This document shows, piece after piece, positions 34,408-42,592 of a stretch of 64,000 bases of DNA. The position numbers and the translations under genes are program-made. Within the stretch, counting starts at the first letter, position 1. Every line of letters starts with the position of its first letter. This DNA comes from Dickeya zeae NCPPB 2538 (lineage in GTDB: Bacteria; Pseudomonadota; Gammaproteobacteria; Enterobacterales; Enterobacteriaceae): the NCBI RefSeq assembly GCF_000406165.1, contig NZ_CM001977.1, positions 4,297,074-4,361,073 on the forward strand, read 5' to 3'. The notes beneath the pieces were generated by a model. It was not told the origin of the DNA and ran no database searches. It saw only the letters and a list, made by a program, of their open reading frames with translations.

Positions 34408-35207
34408 AGTTTTATATAAATACCTTTATGATATACATTTAATTCGCTTCTTCTCCTGTTAATTAATCCTCGCATCTGATGCCCTTGAGATATAGTATAT
34501 CTCATCCATGCATTATCTATGTTCTCTGATGATTCACCATTAATTATTTTCAGAACAGTTGAATAATACAGTCCTCTTTGATGCTGGCTGTCTTTAGTTC
34601 CGATATTAAAAGAAAACATAACTAATGCATCAAATTCATTTTGGGTGACATCTACTTTAACGAAATCTCTAACTGCGGCGATGAATCTTCTAATATCTTG
34701 GTTAAATAATATATCTGCATCTGAAAAGTCTATTCCTTGTTTATACTTCTCAAACTCACTTTCACGAATTAAATGTCCGTAACCTATTGTCGCTCCTACT
34801 TTCCAATATTCAGTATCTCTTCCTGTTTGATCGTCATAAGGTTTTGTTTTTAGTACTTCATATTGCTTCATCAAATTAATGCATTGGAAACTTGGCGACA
34901 TAAGGGATGCTCTTTTTCTTTCACCATTAGGGTTTGTCGCAGTAGAGCCATGAGGGGTAGGTAAAGATTCTGTATTCGAGGTTGACGTTAGACTTTCTAT
35001 TGTTTTACCTCCCGGATTTATCATTCCATCAGGAAGTAAATGAAATTTCTTCTGGTATTCAATAATTGCTCTTTTAGTATTCCTCCCACATATACCATCT
35101 ACTCGTAAATGCGGGAATCCATTCTTCTTCAATATTTCTTGTACAAGAGTGACATCATTTCTTTTATTCATGCCACGAAGACCGACGGATGATTCAATAG
35201 TACTCAT
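34404..35207 (-). CDS. Peptidoglycan-binding / GH24 lysozyme, predicted type VI effector
   Basis: 267 residues, no signal peptide. Residues about 15-73 form a PG_binding_1 domain (DVTLVQEILKKNGF, VDGICGRNTKRAIIEYQKKF), then a Ser/Thr/Pro-rich linker, then a T4-type lysozyme domain from about 105. The catalytic triad of GH24 appears as Glu117 (KQYE), Asp125/126 (KPYDD) and Thr140 in ATIGYGH; FDALVMFSFNIG is another family motif. It would cleave the MurNAc-GlcNAc backbone. Absence of a signal peptide, the linked exported partner, and an Hcp gene next door point to delivery by type VI secretion into rival cells. A phage endolysin is the alternative, but no holin or spanin gene is present. AT-rich, foreign-looking DNA. 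Confidence 0.85.
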   Translation of the reverse strand: MSTIESSVGLRGMNKRNDVTLVQEILKKNGFPHLRVDGICGRNTKRAIIEYQKKFHLLPDGMINPGGKTIESLTSTSNTESLPTPHGSTATNPNGERKRASLMSPSFQCINLMKQYEVLKTKPYDDQTGRDTEYWKVGATIGYGHLIRESEFEKYKQGIDFSDADILFNQDIRRFIAAVRDFVKVDVTQNEFDALVMFSFNIGTKDSQHQRGLYYSTVLKIINGESSENIDNAWMRYTISQGHQMRGLINRRRSELNVYHKGIYIKL

Positions 35208-35528
35208 ATCATGTCCTTATGAAAAAGCATTCCAGTTCGGTTATCCGAAGGAATAAATTTATATCATAATTAAAATGTAAGAACATTAATTTTTTATAAA
35301 TAAACTTAATGTGTTAATGGTCCTGATGGGCTTCGTTGAATAAACAAATTTCGGGGTATAGAAAAACCGGTTCCCTCCCTCTCAGGCAATCCTCACACTG
35401 TCTGGCATATCCTGCAATGTCATGATGGCTCGACCAGTCACGATAACCACGGCATCAGCAGCGGTTAACCACCTATCTGGGGAGAAGGAGACTGGCCCGA
35501 CTCCCCGAATCATGATGTGGTGTGACAT
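35208..35528. other. Intergenic region upstream of the muramidase gene
   Basis: 321 bases, AT-rich to about 35330 (probable promoter of the effector-immunity unit), then a return to G+C-rich DNA that marks the right boundary of the AT-rich islet. No direct repeat, tRNA or integrase remnant seen at the boundary. Confidence 0.45.
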
Positions 35529-36443
35529 TCAGACCTGCACATCTATCGAGACATTACCCGCAGGGCCGACGGACAGATCGGCGCTGAGGTCCGCTCCCCC
35601 TCCCGTCATGCTCATCGACTGCACCGTTTTTTCGATATCGGCAATAGATTGATTGATAGCTCTAATCTGTTTCTGGGCTTCTTTATCGTCATGTCGGCTG
35701 GCATTTTTCGCCATCGCGAGTAACGATTTCAGCTCGCGAACGGCATCCTGTACCGACTTCGCATCCGCCCGATGCTGCGGCGAACCTGCGCTGCGCTCGA
35801 TAAACGCGGCGGCTACGTCCTGCCACTGCTTCGCTTCCTGTGCAGAAGCATCGCCCTCACCACTTTTTGTCGCCGATGACGTACCCGCGGCGTGCTCCCC
35901 CAGAGCCGCCGATTCAGCAGAGGCACTGTCACCAGCGGTAGAGGTGGAGGAAGTAGAGGAAGTAGCCGTGGCGGCGGACAACGCAGCAGCGCCACCGCTT
36001 TCTGCTGCCACACCGGACTGATTTTCCCCACCCGCCGTGTCAGTAGCCGCCCCGCCGCTGCCTCCGCTCAATGTTTTCGCCGCCTGTCCCAGCTCGGCGG
36101 CCAACTGGCGCATTTCGCGCAGTACACCTGGGGGCACCGACTGGCCAGCCAGCGACATCAACATCATCTTCAGCATCTGGATGCGCCGTTTGATTTGTTC
36201 AATGCGCCCGCGCGCCAGGTCCTGGTCGGCACTGTTGAGTTTGCTCATCCTGGCGCGCATGGTGGCATCAATGCGTTTACGAACCTCGTCGCTGAATTGC
36301 ACCATCACCGACGCCAGCGATGGCTGCTCGCGGGATGTCTCCGTTTCCGTGCTGGTTTGCGCCGTACTGGCGTCACTATCGGTCCTGACATTCTGCACGG
36401 CTGTACCTGTGGCAGAACGGTTGAAAGAAAGTGGAGAAGTCAT
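35529..36443 (-). CDS. Low-complexity protein of unknown function
   Basis: 304 residues from the ATG at 36443, chosen because AGGAC precedes it by a proper distance; the open frame extends 34 codons further up without a ribosome site. No signal peptide or membrane segment. A Ser/Thr-rich N-terminus, a basic amphipathic helical region (RGRIEQIKRRIQMLKMMLM, about residues 81-99), a long Ala/Ser/Gly/Thr stretch (about 125-215), and a second helical region (AKSVQDAVRELKSLLAMAKN) before a Gly-rich end DLSVGPAGNVSIDVQV. I do not recognise the family. Codon use looks like the host genome, unlike the AT-rich islet beside it. It could be a secreted or surface-organelle protein or a cytoplasmic coiled-coil protein. 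Confidence 0.65.
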   Translation of the reverse strand: MTSPLSFNRSATGTAVQNVRTDSDASTAQTSTETETSREQPSLASVMVQFSDEVRKRIDATMRARMSKLNSADQDLARGRIEQIKRRIQMLKMMLMSLAGQSVPPGVLREMRQLAAELGQAAKTLSGGSGGAATDTAGGENQSGVAAESGGAAALSAATATSSTSSTSTAGDSASAESAALGEHAAGTSSATKSGEGDASAQEAKQWQDVAAAFIERSAGSPQHRADAKSVQDAVRELKSLLAMAKNASRHDDKEAQKQIRAINQSIADIEKTVQSMSMTGGGADLSADLSVGPAGNVSIDVQV

Positions 36444-37250
36444 TCGAAGTCCTATGCAGCGCCGGTCATCACCCATCAGCAAAAATGAAGCATAAGGTGC
36501 CATTCGCACCATTGGGCCACACTTTTCTGACATATATTGAAACATAACGGCACCACGCCCACAGTCTTTAGCGCATAAGCACCTTCATACCGCATCGCGG
36601 TAAGGAAAGAGTGACGCGCGTTACCCGCCACACAGAGTATCGGTGCTGCAAGACCAGCAGCCAGCATGAAAAACAGCAAAAAATATGGCATAAATAACAA
36701 TGCATTACGCCAACTCATTCACGATGAAATAACTCAATATAAAATAATCACCTCAACGAAATTTAATTAAAAAAATAAATATTACGCCTTATAGACAAAC
36801 CCCCATTTTGCTTCCATATTGATATTGTCGGCCTAATAAATATTACCACGGAAGACATCATCTGCCGGACTGGCATCAACCAACGAAATATGCTGCTCAA
36901 TTTTCTTTCTATGCACCTGCCGACAGTGTCATAGCCCAACGCCAGATAATAGAACTTCGCTGGATAAAGCGGTATTGCGATATTTTATTGAAAATACGCC
37001 GCACCGATAACTTTATACAAAAACATAAAATAACTGAGCCCACCTAATGGACTGAGAAGGCCCACTATTTGTATTTTCCAGCAATAGGTCTCGCACTGGA
37101 AGTACATGGAAAAATGCAGTTGCACTACGTTATGGCAGGTATATCAGTCGGTCAGCTATCATGACAAGGTGATGATATTCCTTATTTTCTGGCACTCGCT
37201 CTTTGCATCACTCATGTGAACGAAGACATTGACACACAGGCACGGAATAT
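36444..37250. other. 807-bp non-coding region upstream of MCP5
   Basis: The longest gene-free stretch in the window. An 80-codon minus-strand frame (36476-36718) with one hydrophobic stretch has no other support. The middle (36720-37060) is AT-rich. TTATGGCAGGTATA (37131-37144) faintly resembles an ERIC right end. It may hold a decayed gene or a long regulatory leader; I cannot identify one. Confidence 0.45.
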
Positions 37251-38891
37251 ATGGACAGATTGAAACACATGAAACTTAACACGATGATTGGCGCCGGTTT
37301 TGCTGTCGTTATTATTATCGGATTTCTCGTCGCTACATTCGGTAAAATACAATTACGAGAATTAAGCTCAGATATTCAGTTACTTTCCCAAAACCGCATC
37401 GTTAAATTACTGCTCATACAATCCTATAAGGATAATATGATCGTCGTAACTAATTCCGTGCGCAATATGGTTATGCTAACCGATGTCACCAAGATGAGTC
37501 AGGAGAGAAAGAAAATCGATGAGAGTGTGGAAAAAAATGCAGCGATCATCACTAAATTAAAAGCAATGTCCAGTGATTCAACGGGTCAGCGCTTGATAGC
37601 TCATCTGGCTGATGTCCGTCCCGACGCGGTCGCCGCACTGAGCAAAGCCATCGCACTGGCGCAATCTAATCGTAATGAGGAAGCCCGCAATGTCATCCTC
37701 AACGAAATGCAACCGGCGCAGGACAAGCTGATTGCGGCGATTGATGAGATCGTCACCTATCAGAAAACCGCCACCACCGATCTGGCTGATGATGCTGAAA
37801 ATCTGTCAGACAGTGCCGGTAATACCATGTTTACTCTGGCGATCGTTGCCATGCTGATCGGCGCGCTGATCTCCTGGTTGATTACCCGTCATGTGAAAGG
37901 CACCCTCGGGGGTGAACCGGCAGAAGCCGCGCGTATTGCCCGGCAAATCGCACAAGGCAACCTGTCACTGGCGATACCGCTACAGGCAAACGACACTCAC
38001 AGTCTATTGGCTGCCCTTGAGATGATGCGCCGCAGCCTGAGCCACATCGTCGATCAGGTGCGCCAGAGTAGCTATGCGATAGCGATGGGAACCAGCGAAA
38101 TCGCCAGCGGAACCAACGATCTCAGCCAGCGTACCGAAGAACAGGCCGCCAGCCTGCAACAAACCGCCGCGTCCATGGAGCAAATCAGCAACGCGGTCAG
38201 CCATAACGTAGAAATCGTCCATCACGTGACTGAACTTGCCAACAATGCCAACAGTACCGCCGGTAAAGGCAATGACGTGGTCAACAATGTCATCAGCGTG
38301 ATGAACGACATCAACAGCAGTTCCCAGAAGATTGTCGATATTATCCAGCTAATTGACAGCATTGCTTTTCAGACCAATATCCTGGCGCTTAATGCCGGGG
38401 TAGAAGCCGCCCGCGCCGGGGAAGAAGGGAAAGGGTTCGCTGTGGTCGCCAGTGAAGTGCGCTCGCTGGCACAGCACGCCGCCAGCGCGGCGCACGACAT
38501 CAAAACCCTGATTACGGAGAGTGTACAAAAAATCGAAACCGGGGCCGACCTGGTTAACCATGCAGGCAGCACCATGAGCGATATCCTGCAACAGACCAAA
38601 CAGGTTGCCGAACTGATCGGTGAGATCGGTCTTTCGACCAGTGAACAGCAACTGGGGATCTCGCAAATCAACACCGCGGTGGCGCAGTTGGATCAGGTCA
38701 CCCACCAAAATGCGGCACTGGTAGAGGAATCCGCCACCGCGACCGATAGCCTAAACCATCAGGCGGCCCATCTGGTGGACGTGATCAAAGTGTTTGTGGT
38801 GGAAGAGACGATTTCACGCAAACGGCTGGATATGAACGACCCGGTCACTATTGCCGATACCCCCATCGACCACCGTCTGATTATGCATTGA
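37251..38891 (+). CDS. Methyl-accepting chemotaxis protein 5 (divergent member)
   Basis: 546-residue chemoreceptor with the same architecture as the four others: TM1 about 8-30, four-helix-bundle sensor, TM2 (TMFTLAIVAMLIGALISWL), HAMP with KGTLGGEPAEAARIARQIAQ, signalling domain. It is the most diverged of the five: the tip reads IAFQTNILALNAGVEAARAG with Gly for Ala, and the following stretch has EEGKGFAVVASEV instead of EQGRGFAVVAGEV. The tail (HRLIMH) lacks the CheR/CheB pentapeptide. It lies on the far side of the type VI islet, 4.2 kb from MCP4, so the islet appears to interrupt an older array. Confidence 0.95.
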   Translation: MDRLKHMKLNTMIGAGFAVVIIIGFLVATFGKIQLRELSSDIQLLSQNRIVKLLLIQSYKDNMIVVTNSVRNMVMLTDVTKMSQERKKIDESVEKNAAIITKLKAMSSDSTGQRLIAHLADVRPDAVAALSKAIALAQSNRNEEARNVILNEMQPAQDKLIAAIDEIVTYQKTATTDLADDAENLSDSAGNTMFTLAIVAMLIGALISWLITRHVKGTLGGEPAEAARIARQIAQGNLSLAIPLQANDTHSLLAALEMMRRSLSHIVDQVRQSSYAIAMGTSEIASGTNDLSQRTEEQAASLQQTAASMEQISNAVSHNVEIVHHVTELANNANSTAGKGNDVVNNVISVMNDINSSSQKIVDIIQLIDSIAFQTNILALNAGVEAARAGEEGKGFAVVASEVRSLAQHAASAAHDIKTLITESVQKIETGADLVNHAGSTMSDILQQTKQVAELIGEIGLSTSEQQLGISQINTAVAQLDQVTHQNAALVEESATATDSLNHQAAHLVDVIKVFVVEETISRKRLDMNDPVTIADTPIDHRLIMH

Positions 38892-38935
38892 TACCGTGAT
38901 GCACACAGTAATACATAGAAGTAATCCTATACAGA

Positions 38936-38960
38936 GGGGACGTGTGGCACGTCCCCCTTG
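38936..38960 (+). terminator. Terminator-like hairpin after MCP5
   Basis: GGGGACGTG (38936-38944) / CACGTCCCC (38948-38956), 3-base loop, followed by a short CTTG rather than a full T run. Confidence 0.6.
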
Positions 38961-39031
38961 TGGTGTGACCGGTCTTACCCTATCCGGCCAACGATGAGAG
39001 ATGACGGGAGCACCGCCAACCGGGAGTTTTA

Positions 39032-39946
39032 TCAGAAATGCGGCTCAATCTGCGGCAGCTCACGGTCTAAAATCTCAATCATGCCATCACGTACTGGATC
39101 ACTTCCGGTACTCACCCAGGCCACCGCCAGCGGCAGCCCCTGACATGATGACGTCCCCTGATGCCGAATGGGAATAAACCTCACATTCGGCACCGACATA
39201 CGAGAGACCCAACGCGGCATGATAGCCCCCCCGACACCCGCCGCAACCATATTGATAATGGTCTGCTTTTCATTGGCTTTTTGCACCACATTCGGCTTGA
39301 GCCGCGCTTCACTAAACAGATTCATGGTCACATCATGGCTATGAGGTCGCGCACGCCGGTCAGGCACGATTAACGGCAAGGTCGCCAGATCATGAATCCC
39401 GACATCCTGATGCTCTGCCAACTCATGGTGTTCCTCGATAGCGAGTACGACATTCTCATTCAGTAAAAAACGCATAGTTAGCCAGGGAGCCCAACGTTCC
39501 GGTGGACGAATAAAAATCAGATCCAAACTCCCGGTTTTCAGCCTGGGTAACAGACGGGAGGATTTATCCTCATGAATCTGCACATCCACCTGTGGATACG
39601 CCTGACGAAAGAAGTGCAACAGATGCGGAATCAAGCCAATGGCGGCACTATCAATCGCCCCAATGCGTAAAATACTGGAGTTTGCACGCCCCTGAGAACG
39701 AAAGCGGAGCGCCAGCGCATCCGCATCCGCCACCAGCTTTCTGCTTTCCTCCAGCAGCGTCTGCCCGTCCTGCGTCAACGCCACACTGCGCGTCGAGCGA
39801 ATAAACAGTCTGGTGCCAAGGCACTCCTCCAGCAAACGAATATGACGCCCGAGCGCGGAAGGCAACATATCCAGCCGCTGGGCGGCATGACCGAAATGTA
39901 GCGTTTCAGCCACCGCAATAAAACAGCGCAGTTGGTTAAGTTCCAT
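39032..39946 (-). CDS. LysR-type transcriptional regulator
   Basis: 304 residues from the ATG at 39946 (MELNQLRCFIAVAETLHFGH), which has a very strong ribosome site GAGGAGG; an upstream frame extension of 14 codons is rejected. N-terminal helix-turn-helix (AAQRLDMLPSALGRHIRLLEECLGT) and a C-terminal periplasmic-binding-protein-like effector domain. Divergent from the MFS carrier and dehydratase genes, so it probably controls them with their substrate or an intermediate as inducer. Which acid it senses is unknown. Confidence 0.92.
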   Translation of the reverse strand: MELNQLRCFIAVAETLHFGHAAQRLDMLPSALGRHIRLLEECLGTRLFIRSTRSVALTQDGQTLLEESRKLVADADALALRFRSQGRANSSILRIGAIDSAAIGLIPHLLHFFRQAYPQVDVQIHEDKSSRLLPRLKTGSLDLIFIRPPERWAPWLTMRFLLNENVVLAIEEHHELAEHQDVGIHDLATLPLIVPDRRARPHSHDVTMNLFSEARLKPNVVQKANEKQTIINMVAAGVGGAIMPRWVSRMSVPNVRFIPIRHQGTSSCQGLPLAVAWVSTGSDPVRDGMIEILDRELPQIEPHF

Positions 39947-40333
39947 GCTCCTCCTCTGGCGATTATGTGAAAAATTTGAATAAATCATAACGCTGTTTTT
40001 TTATGAACAACACGGAAGCGGGAGACTATTGTGCTATAGCTGATCTTTATCACAGAAATAAGTAGTCAGTTTTCAGCTATTCGGTGATGCTATTTTTTAA
40101 AATCAGTAAAAATGGCGAAACACATCACAATAAAAATCAATTAATATTGATCACGATCATTTTTATCCTTCCAGAACTTATCTACTGCTGAATTATACGA
40201 ATTATTTATATAAATGCAGGTGGATGATCAAGCTCGCCCCTGACTGCATAGTGACACCGCTTGTTTATATAACAGCCACCGTCTTGCCCGAGGTTATTTC
40301 TTCTTACCCTGTTTTATTAATCTGGAACGCAAA
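39947..40333. promoter_or_regulatory. Divergent control region lysR / MFS-ttd-FAH
   Basis: 387 AT-rich bases. Symmetric elements that could be LysR-type sites: ATCAAT-TAAT-ATTGAT (40136-40151) and TGATC-AC-GATCA (40148-40159), overlapping each other. No gene seen. Assignment as operators is inference. Confidence 0.5.
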
Positions 40334-41629
40334 ATGAAAAAAGACATTGAGCGAGAAACTCTCAAAAAAATAACCTGGCGAATAGTGCCTTTTGTGATGT
40401 TCGCTTATTTTATCGCTTTCTTTGATCGTATTAATATTGGCTTTGCCGCACTGACCATGAACCAGGACCTGGGCTTTTCCTCTACCGTATTTGGAATTGG
40501 CGCAGGCATGTTTTTTATTGGTTATTTTTTTACTGATGTTCCCTCGAATATCATTCTGCAAAAAGTCGGCCCGCGTATCTGGCTGGCACGTATCATGATC
40601 AGTTGGGGGATTGTCGCCGCCTGTATGATATCGGTAAAAACCGTGACCGGTTTTTATATTCTGCGCTTTTTCCTCGGTGTGGCAGAAGCCGGGTTCTTCT
40701 CCGGCATCATTCTTTATCTCAGTACCTGGTTCCCCTCCAAACGTCGGGCGCAGGTGATTGCCTTTTTCATGGCCGCCGCGCCCATTTCCTCCATGCTGGG
40801 TTCACCGCTGGCAGGCACCATTCTCAGTTTTCACGGTGTAATGGGGTTAACCGGCTGGCAGTTCATGTTTTTAATGGATTCCGCCGCGGCGATTTTACTG
40901 GGTATTTTCACTTTCTTTTATCTGAATGATAAACCGGAAAAAAACACCTGGTTAAATCAGGAACAGACACAATGGCTGACCGCTACGCTGCAAGAAGAAA
41001 AAGCCGCCAGAAGCAGTGACACTAAAACCAGCGCACTGAAAGGGTTGACGGATATTCGCGTCTTAACGCTGGCACTGGTTTATTTCGGTACCTCCGCTGG
41101 ACTGTATTCATTAAATATCTGGTCCCCACAATTTATTAAATCCTTCGGCTTAAGCACCCTGCAAATCGGCTTTATTAATGCCATTCCGGCTGCGATTGCG
41201 GTCGTCACCATGATTTTCTGGGCTCGACATTCAGACGCTACCCGTGAACGCACCTGGCATGTGGTCAGCGCCTGTGTGCTGGCAAGCCTCGGTTTCGTGC
41301 TGGCCGGTTCCGTGCATTCACTGGGTCTTGCCATGTTGGCACTGGTATTGGCGAGCATCGGCATTTACTCCTGCAAACCACCGTTGTGGAGCATCCCATC
41401 GCTGTTTTTGTCTGGCCCGGCAGCAGCCGCAGGGCTGGCCGCGATTAACTCTATCGGTAATTTGGGCGGCTTTTTCGGCCCGGCGGTCATCGGCTGGCTA
41501 AAAGAGAAAACCGGTGATTTCTCACTCGCACTCTATGCCATTGCCGGTTTGCTACTGCTGTCTGCCCTGCTGACGCTGCTCATCGAAGTCAGCCGTAAGC
41601 GTAAGGTCATGAAAACGTCGATGGCCTGA
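40334..41629 (+). CDS. MFS anion:cation symporter-family carrier (tartrate/TtuB-like)
   Basis: 431 residues, twelve membrane segments. ACS-family marks: KKITWRIVPFVMFAYFIAFFDRINIGFAAL at the first span (Asp-Arg-x-Asn motif), GVAEAGFFSGIILYLSTWFP in span 4, and the W-Q-F-M-F motif after span 5. Family members import organic acid anions such as tartrate, phthalate, glucarate and hexuronates with protons. The downstream dehydratase genes suggest a hydroxy-dicarboxylic acid as substrate. Confidence 0.9.
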   Translation: MKKDIERETLKKITWRIVPFVMFAYFIAFFDRINIGFAALTMNQDLGFSSTVFGIGAGMFFIGYFFTDVPSNIILQKVGPRIWLARIMISWGIVAACMISVKTVTGFYILRFFLGVAEAGFFSGIILYLSTWFPSKRRAQVIAFFMAAAPISSMLGSPLAGTILSFHGVMGLTGWQFMFLMDSAAAILLGIFTFFYLNDKPEKNTWLNQEQTQWLTATLQEEKAARSSDTKTSALKGLTDIRVLTLALVYFGTSAGLYSLNIWSPQFIKSFGLSTLQIGFINAIPAAIAVVTMIFWARHSDATRERTWHVVSACVLASLGFVLAGSVHSLGLAMLALVLASIGIYSCKPPLWSIPSLFLSGPAAAAGLAAINSIGNLGGFFGPAVIGWLKEKTGDFSLALYAIAGLLLLSALLTLLIEVSRKRKVMKTSMA

Positions 41630-41695
41630 TGCCGTCGCACCTTTACCACATTTTTAGAGGCCTGCTCGATGGGGCCCTTACACCCGGAGGTTACT

Positions 41696-42592
41696 GTGAA
41701 TACTGAATCCATATCGGAACTGATTGATGTCATGACTCGCTTTACCGGCTATGTCGGCAAACGACTCCCGACCGATGTCATTAAAAAACTCGACGAGTTG
41801 CGTGCAAAAGAAGACAGCCCGCTGGCTAAAGTGGTCTATGACTCGATGTTTGAAAACCAGAAACGGGCGGATGAACTTGACCGCCCCTGTTGTCAGGACA
41901 CCGGCGTTATTCAGTACTTTATTACGGTAGGTGCACGCTTCCCGTTTATTGGCGATCTGGAGCACGTATTGCAGCAAGCGACGCTGGAAGCCACCAAAAA
42001 AGCGCCGCTGCGCCACAACGCGGTAGAAACGTTTATTGAGAAAAATACCGGCACCAACACCGGTTCCCGTATTCCCTGGCTGGATTGGGAAATTATTCCT
42101 GATGACGACCACTGCACCATCGACGTGTATATGGCCGGTGGCGGCTGCTCATTACCGGGTGCCGCCAAAGTGCTGATGCCGGGCCAGGGCTACGAAGGCG
42201 TTAACCAGTTTGTGTTTGACGTGATTACCTCTTACGGCGTGAACGCCTGCCCACCGCTGCTGGTCGGCGTGGGTGTGTCCACTTCAGTGGAAACCGCCGC
42301 CCGGCTATCGAAGAAAGCCATTCTGCGCCCGGTTGACTCTTCGCACCCGAACGCCGATGCCGCCAAAATGGAAAAACTACTTGAAGACGGCCTGAATCAG
42401 GTCGGGTTGGGGCCGCAGGGGCTGGGTGGTGCCTCATCGGTAATGGGGGTCAACATTGAGTCCTCTGCCCGTCACCCCTCCACTATCGGGGTGGCCGTTT
42501 CTACCGGTTGCTGGGCACACCGTCGCGGCGCTATCCGTTTCAATGCCGACTTATCCTATGAAATCCTGTCTCACGAAGGTGCCGTATTATGA
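41696..42592 (+). CDS. ttdA: Fe-S hydro-lyase alpha subunit, tartrate dehydratase/fumarase type
   Basis: N-terminal catalytic subunit of a two-subunit class I fumarase-type enzyme holding a 4Fe-4S cluster. Cluster cysteines are visible in RPCCQDTG, GGGCSLPG and STGCWAHRRG; other conserved stretches are APLRHNAVE, CPPLLVGVGV and SSARHPSTIGVAVS. Closest remembered relative is TtdA of E. coli L-tartrate dehydratase. A GTG start at 41696 behind CGGAGGT gives 298 residues and the TtdA-like N-terminus; an ATG at 41669 with AGAGG is the alternative. Overlaps ttdB by 4 bases. Whether the substrate is tartrate, fumarate/malate, mesaconate or another acid is not decided by sequence. Confidence 0.88.
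   Translation: MNTESISELIDVMTRFTGYVGKRLPTDVIKKLDELRAKEDSPLAKVVYDSMFENQKRADELDRPCCQDTGVIQYFITVGARFPFIGDLEHVLQQATLEATKKAPLRHNAVETFIEKNTGTNTGSRIPWLDWEIIPDDDHCTIDVYMAGGGCSLPGAAKVLMPGQGYEGVNQFVFDVITSYGVNACPPLLVGVGVSTSVETAARLSKKAILRPVDSSHPNADAAKMEKLLEDGLNQVGLGPQGLGGASSVMGVNIESSARHPSTIGVAVSTGCWAHRRGAIRFNADLSYEILSHEGAVL

Noticed and set aside
34404..35207. Phage endolysin
   Set aside because: GH24 plus PG-binding fits an endolysin, but no holin, spanin or other phage gene is adjacent, the partner is exported, and hcp lies next to it.
36476..36718. 80-codon minus-strand frame with a hydrophobic stretch
   Set aside because: No family, no convincing ribosome site, and overlaps the promoter zone of the 35529-36443 gene; could be a small gene but cannot be supported.
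24541..37250. Sigma-28 (FliA) promoters for the MCP genes
   Set aside because: I looked for TAAA-N15-GCCGATAA before each MCP; the best candidate (before MCP3, around 29210-29240) has the wrong spacing and mismatches.
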